Source: SLNP01 sp964568875
Lineage (GTDB): Bacteria; Bacteroidota; Bacteroidia; Bacteroidales; VadinHA17
DNA: 64,000 nucleotides
Assembly: GCA_964568875.1 (NCBI GenBank)
Contig: CAZMSH010000004.1
Location: forward strand, 62,001 to 126,000
Reading direction: 5' to 3'
The position numbers and the translations under genes were made by a program. Below are positions 61,387 to 64,000 of the stretch, piece by piece (position 1 is the first letter of the stretch; each line of letters opens with the position of its first letter). The notes beneath the pieces were generated by a model. It did not search any database and was not told where the DNA came from. It saw only the letters and a list, made by a program, of their open reading frames with translations.

Positions 61387-62811
61387 ATGAAATTTTATCC
61401 TGAGAAGCTAAGTATTCCCGACAGGAGGATGCAGCCGTTCATCGACCCTGACGAGATATGGAAGCTGATAAATAATGTTAAACCAGACCCGGAAAGAGTA
61501 AGAGCCGTGATTGCCAAGTCACTGGCAAAGAACAGGCTTACACTTGAAGAAACTGCGGTTCTGGTAAATACCACCGATGCCGGCCTTATTGAAGAGATAA
61601 AAGCCGGAGCAAGGGAACTTAAAGAGAAGGTATATGGCAACCGCATTGTATTGTTCGCGCCCCTCTATGTTGGTAACAAATGCAGCAACAACTGCAAGTA
61701 TTGCGGCTTCAGGGCTTCAAACCGTAATGCCCTCAGGAAGACCTTGTCTGATCAGGATTTAGTCAGGGAGGTAGAGGCCCTTGAGGATAACGGACAGAAG
61801 CGGCTCATTCTTGTTTATGGGGAACACAAGGAGTACTCTGCTGAATATATAGCACATACCGTGAAACTGGTATATGGTGTTAAGAAGGGCCAGGGCGAGA
61901 TAAGGAGGGTGAATATCAATGCAGCTCCTTTTGATATTGAAGGCTTCAGGACGGTTGGAAAGTCAGGAATAGGTACTTACCAGGTATTTCAGGAGACCTA
62001 CCATCCGGAGGCTTACAAATGGTATCACCTCGGAGGGAAAAAAGCCGATTACGAATGGCGCCTTACGTCGCTCGACCGCGCCCAGGAAGCAGGTATTGAT
62101 GATGTAGGAATAGGAGCCCTGTTCGGCCTATACGACTGGAGGTTTGAGGTACTCGGACTCGTCAGGCACACCAACCACCTTGAGGCATGCTATAATGTCG
62201 GTCCGCATACCATCAGCTTTCCCAGAATAAAGGATGCAGAGATGCTTGACATGGACGACCGTTACATGGTAAGCAATGATGATTTTAAAAAGCTTGTTGC
62301 AATTCTGAGGCTTGCTGTACCATATACAGGCCTTATTCTTACAGCCCGAGAGGATGCCGACGTAAGAAGAGAGGTACTCAGGTACGGTGTTTCTCAGATA
62401 GATGGTGGAACGAAGATAGAACTGGGTTCTTACTCGGATATCAAAAATGAACAGCAAAACCTTAATAAGGAGCAGTTCAAGATTGCTGATGAAAGATCAC
62501 TGGCCGAGGTAATAGATGAGCTGCTGTCGACAGGTTACCTGCCCTCATTTTGCACATCCTGTTACCGCATGGGCAGAACCGGTGAACACTTCATGGAGTT
62601 CTCGGTTCCGGGCTTTATAAAGAGATTCTGTACACCAAATGCCATTCTTACACTTTCAGAATATATTTGTGACTATGCCGGCCCGGAGCTTGCTGCCAAA
62701 GGGTGGGAAGCTATTGAAAGAGAAGTGATGGGTCTCGAACCCTCTGTAGCTGAGGCAACAAGGAGCAGAATAGAAAAGATAAAAGAAGGAGAGAGAGATC
62801 TTTATTTTTAA
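61387..62811 (+). CDS. hydG: HydG, tyrosine lyase of [FeFe]-hydrogenase maturation
   Basis: 474 residues. Radical SAM motif CSNNCKYCGFR (Cys99, 103, 106) and the C-terminal CTSCYRMGRTG...RFC motif that binds the auxiliary cluster define HydG rather than ThiH. ThiH-like barrel blocks such as FQETYHPEAY and GIGALFGLYDWRFE are present. HydG cleaves tyrosine to supply CO and cyanide ligands for the H-cluster. HydE and HydF are not in the window. Its presence shows that real H-clusters are built in this organism. Confidence 0.95.
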   Translation: MKFYPEKLSIPDRRMQPFIDPDEIWKLINNVKPDPERVRAVIAKSLAKNRLTLEETAVLVNTTDAGLIEEIKAGARELKEKVYGNRIVLFAPLYVGNKCSNNCKYCGFRASNRNALRKTLSDQDLVREVEALEDNGQKRLILVYGEHKEYSAEYIAHTVKLVYGVKKGQGEIRRVNINAAPFDIEGFRTVGKSGIGTYQVFQETYHPEAYKWYHLGGKKADYEWRLTSLDRAQEAGIDDVGIGALFGLYDWRFEVLGLVRHTNHLEACYNVGPHTISFPRIKDAEMLDMDDRYMVSNDDFKKLVAILRLAVPYTGLILTAREDADVRREVLRYGVSQIDGGTKIELGSYSDIKNEQQNLNKEQFKIADERSLAEVIDELLSTGYLPSFCTSCYRMGRTGEHFMEFSVPGFIKRFCTPNAILTLSEYICDYAGPELAAKGWEAIEREVMGLEPSVAEATRSRIEKIKEGERDLYF

Positions 62812-62832
62812 ATAATCAGAACGACCGGAGAG

Positions 62833-63369
62833 ATGATCAGAATTACTGGAATCAGGGTAGTCGACCGAATTAAGGAGACGGGTTTTACACAGGATATATT
62901 GTCGAAATATTCAGGCATGATTACCACCAGGCTTGGATTTCACGAACTGAACGATGGTGTTTGCAGTCGCGAGGGCTTCATCCTTTTGCACCTTAAGGGC
63001 GACCCTGCTGAATGGAAGGAGATGTCTGAGGAACTGATGGCTTTAGGAGGCATTGAGGTAAAGCAGATGGATTTCAGCGATGATGCTGAGTCTGAAGGTG
63101 ATTCAGGTGATAAGCCGGAAGGAGTGAGGATACTGGGTGTCCTTGTCAGGAACGGCAGCGCCAATTCGAAGGAGGTTCAGAAGCTGCTTACCATGTATGG
63201 CTGCTCAATACGTACCAGGCTTGGCGTCAACGAGAGACACTTCGGAGAGCCTGCAGGCCTCATCATTCTTGAACTTACAGGTGCCGTCGGAGAAATGGAC
63301 AGACTGGAGGAAGACCTCCGCTCCCTCGATAGCTGCATTGTCAGAAAAATGATCTTCGGCAGGCAGTAA
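62833..63369 (+). CDS. TM1266-like (iron-only hydrogenase system regulator) protein with two tandem ACT-like domains
   Basis: 178 residues. Both halves share one pattern: TGIRVVDRIKETGFTQDILS ... GMITTRLGFHELN in the first and LGVLVRNGSANSKEVQKLL ... CSIRTRLGVNERH in the second, joined by an acidic linker (DDAESEGDSGD). The single-domain relatives (about 80 residues) are encoded beside hydEFG genes and labelled putative hydrogenase regulators. It starts 22 bases after hydG, supporting a shared role. Function of the family is not established. Confidence 0.78.
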   Translation: MIRITGIRVVDRIKETGFTQDILSKYSGMITTRLGFHELNDGVCSREGFILLHLKGDPAEWKEMSEELMALGGIEVKQMDFSDDAESEGDSGDKPEGVRILGVLVRNGSANSKEVQKLLTMYGCSIRTRLGVNERHFGEPAGLIILELTGAVGEMDRLEEDLRSLDSCIVRKMIFGRQ

Positions 63370-63411
63370 ACCACCTGAAGGCCGTTTCAGTTATTCCTCT
63401 CTTCAGAGGCA

Positions 63412-64000
63412 CTATCTTATTATGTGCCCGAAGAATATTGAGTTCATAAATATTCTGTTTGATCCGTACCATATAGCCCTGAAGTTGGTATTCTCATAGA
63501 GTGAGATAATCCTTCCTCCCGAAACATGAGCCGTAGCGAATGCCGATCCTGCAATCCGCTCAACATTCTCCCTGCTGGCATATCCGCCAAGCAGTGGCGA
63601 TTCCGTGAATCTGACCGGGGTGTTGAATATGTCGTTACCAGGTTCGTAGGCAGTGATTCCCTGTTTGAAAACCGGCAGCTCAGGTCTGTAGTATCCGTAA
63701 CAGAGCGGGTGTGTCAGATCCATCACTGTATTGAAGATGGTTCCTGGAATGCTGTGTGGTGAGATTGGACGGTCGCCGTAGACAGGATTTTCGGGAGAGG
63801 TATCACTTGCTCCCGGAATAGTTGTGGTGTTTATAAAGTTATTCCTCGCCAGCCAGTTGTTACCGCCCTTGTATCCTATTATCACTCCGCCGGCACGGTT
63901 CCATCGTCTGAGTGACTCAATACCCTGATCGGAAATACCTGGTGTTCCGGCCACAATAATAACGTTATACCTGTCGGGTGATATTGAATTGAATCTATCA
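63412..64000 (-). CDS. M14 family zinc carboxypeptidase, C-terminal fragment (cut by window edge)
   Basis: The leftward frame is open from the window edge to the stop at 63412 (about 195 codons). It contains YNVIIVAGTPGISDQGIESL (glutamine-amidotransferase-like strand and turn), ESPLLGGYASRENVERIAGS and the C-terminal block NFRAIWYGSNRIFMNSIFFG, which is typical of the end of large M14 carboxypeptidase-like proteins of Bacteroidota. The catalytic domain must lie beyond the window. The GTG at 63954 is internal, not a start. Confidence 0.75.
   Translation of the reverse strand, partial: DRFNSISPDRYNVIIVAGTPGISDQGIESLRRWNRAGGVIIGYKGGNNWLARNNFINTTTIPGASDTSPENPVYGDRPISPHSIPGTIFNTVMDLTHPLCYGYYRPELPVFKQGITAYEPGNDIFNTPVRFTESPLLGGYASRENVERIAGSAFATAHVSGGRIISLYENTNFRAIWYGSNRIFMNSIFFGHIIR

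Noticed and set aside
63375..63411. Small inverted repeats between the TM1266-like gene and the M14 fragment as a terminator
   Set aside because: Stems are only five bases and no T-run follows.

Overview
The window looks like one chromosomal stretch of an anaerobic, fermentative member of the Bacteroidota (Bacteroidales/Marinilabiliales-like). The evidence is -7 elements of the type TAnnTTTG, weak Shine-Dalgarno sites, many Sec- or lipoprotein-exported proteins, TPR/beta-barrel outer-membrane proteins, a SpmA-SpmB fusion, and oxygen-sensitive enzymes (a glycyl-radical enzyme and [FeFe]-hydrogenase). No rRNA, tRNA, CRISPR array, phage or transposase gene was seen. A run of 100 N (35830-35929) interrupts a tandem repeat, so this is a draft scaffold.

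Layout. 1-6262 (mostly minus): a truncated 7TMR-DISM histidine kinase, an M3 peptidase lipoprotein, a carboxyltransferase of the pyruvate carboxylase-B/OadA type whose biotinyl domain lacks the biotin lysine, and a small secreted protein. 6694-9900: a glycyl-radical activase and a HypD-like trans-4-hydroxyproline dehydratase. 9991-16753: NfeD/SPFH pair, cytidylate-kinase-like protein, malic enzyme, M14 peptidase. 17000-19152: ROK kinase and FucP-type MFS transporter. 19256-26068: a tightly coupled six-gene operon (PqqD-like protein, ATP-grasp ligase, fold-III PLP decarboxylase, urea-transporter/M23 fusion, TPR-barrel, TPR protein) that I cannot match to a described pathway. 26546-31375: Tat-exported Gfo/Idh/MocA oxidoreductase and a HEAT plus double DUF1080 protein. 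31440-35610: receiver, YaiO-like barrel, HEAT lipoprotein and GT2 synthase, probably an exopolysaccharide system, with a glycoside-hydrolase-like protein beyond the repeat/gap region. 38819-48464: miscellaneous housekeeping and signalling genes.

48482-63369 is a large [FeFe]-hydrogenase island. Leftward: SpoIIE-type phosphatase, H-domain/PAS sensor and thioredoxin-like [2Fe-2S] ferredoxin. Rightward, from a region holding a Rex-type operator: hydC, hydB, hydA, an H-domain histidine kinase, two response-regulator proteins, rex, a RibF-like protein whose riboflavin-kinase motif is missing, hydG, and a duplicated TM1266-like protein. The HydA and HydB sequences are unusual. HydA has Ala, Thr and Met at the positions equivalent to CpI Cys299, Met353 and Lys358. 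HydB has lost three of the four N-terminal [2Fe-2S] cysteines and has Lys in its NADxE-type flavin/nucleotide motif. The island therefore looks like a redox/H2-sensing, Rex-controlled, HydABC-like complex with altered chemistry.

The two regions I consider most worth study are the hydrogenase island (catalytic complex plus two different H-domain sensors) and the PqqD/ATP-grasp/decarboxylase operon. All function calls come from reading motifs by eye; no database search was run.
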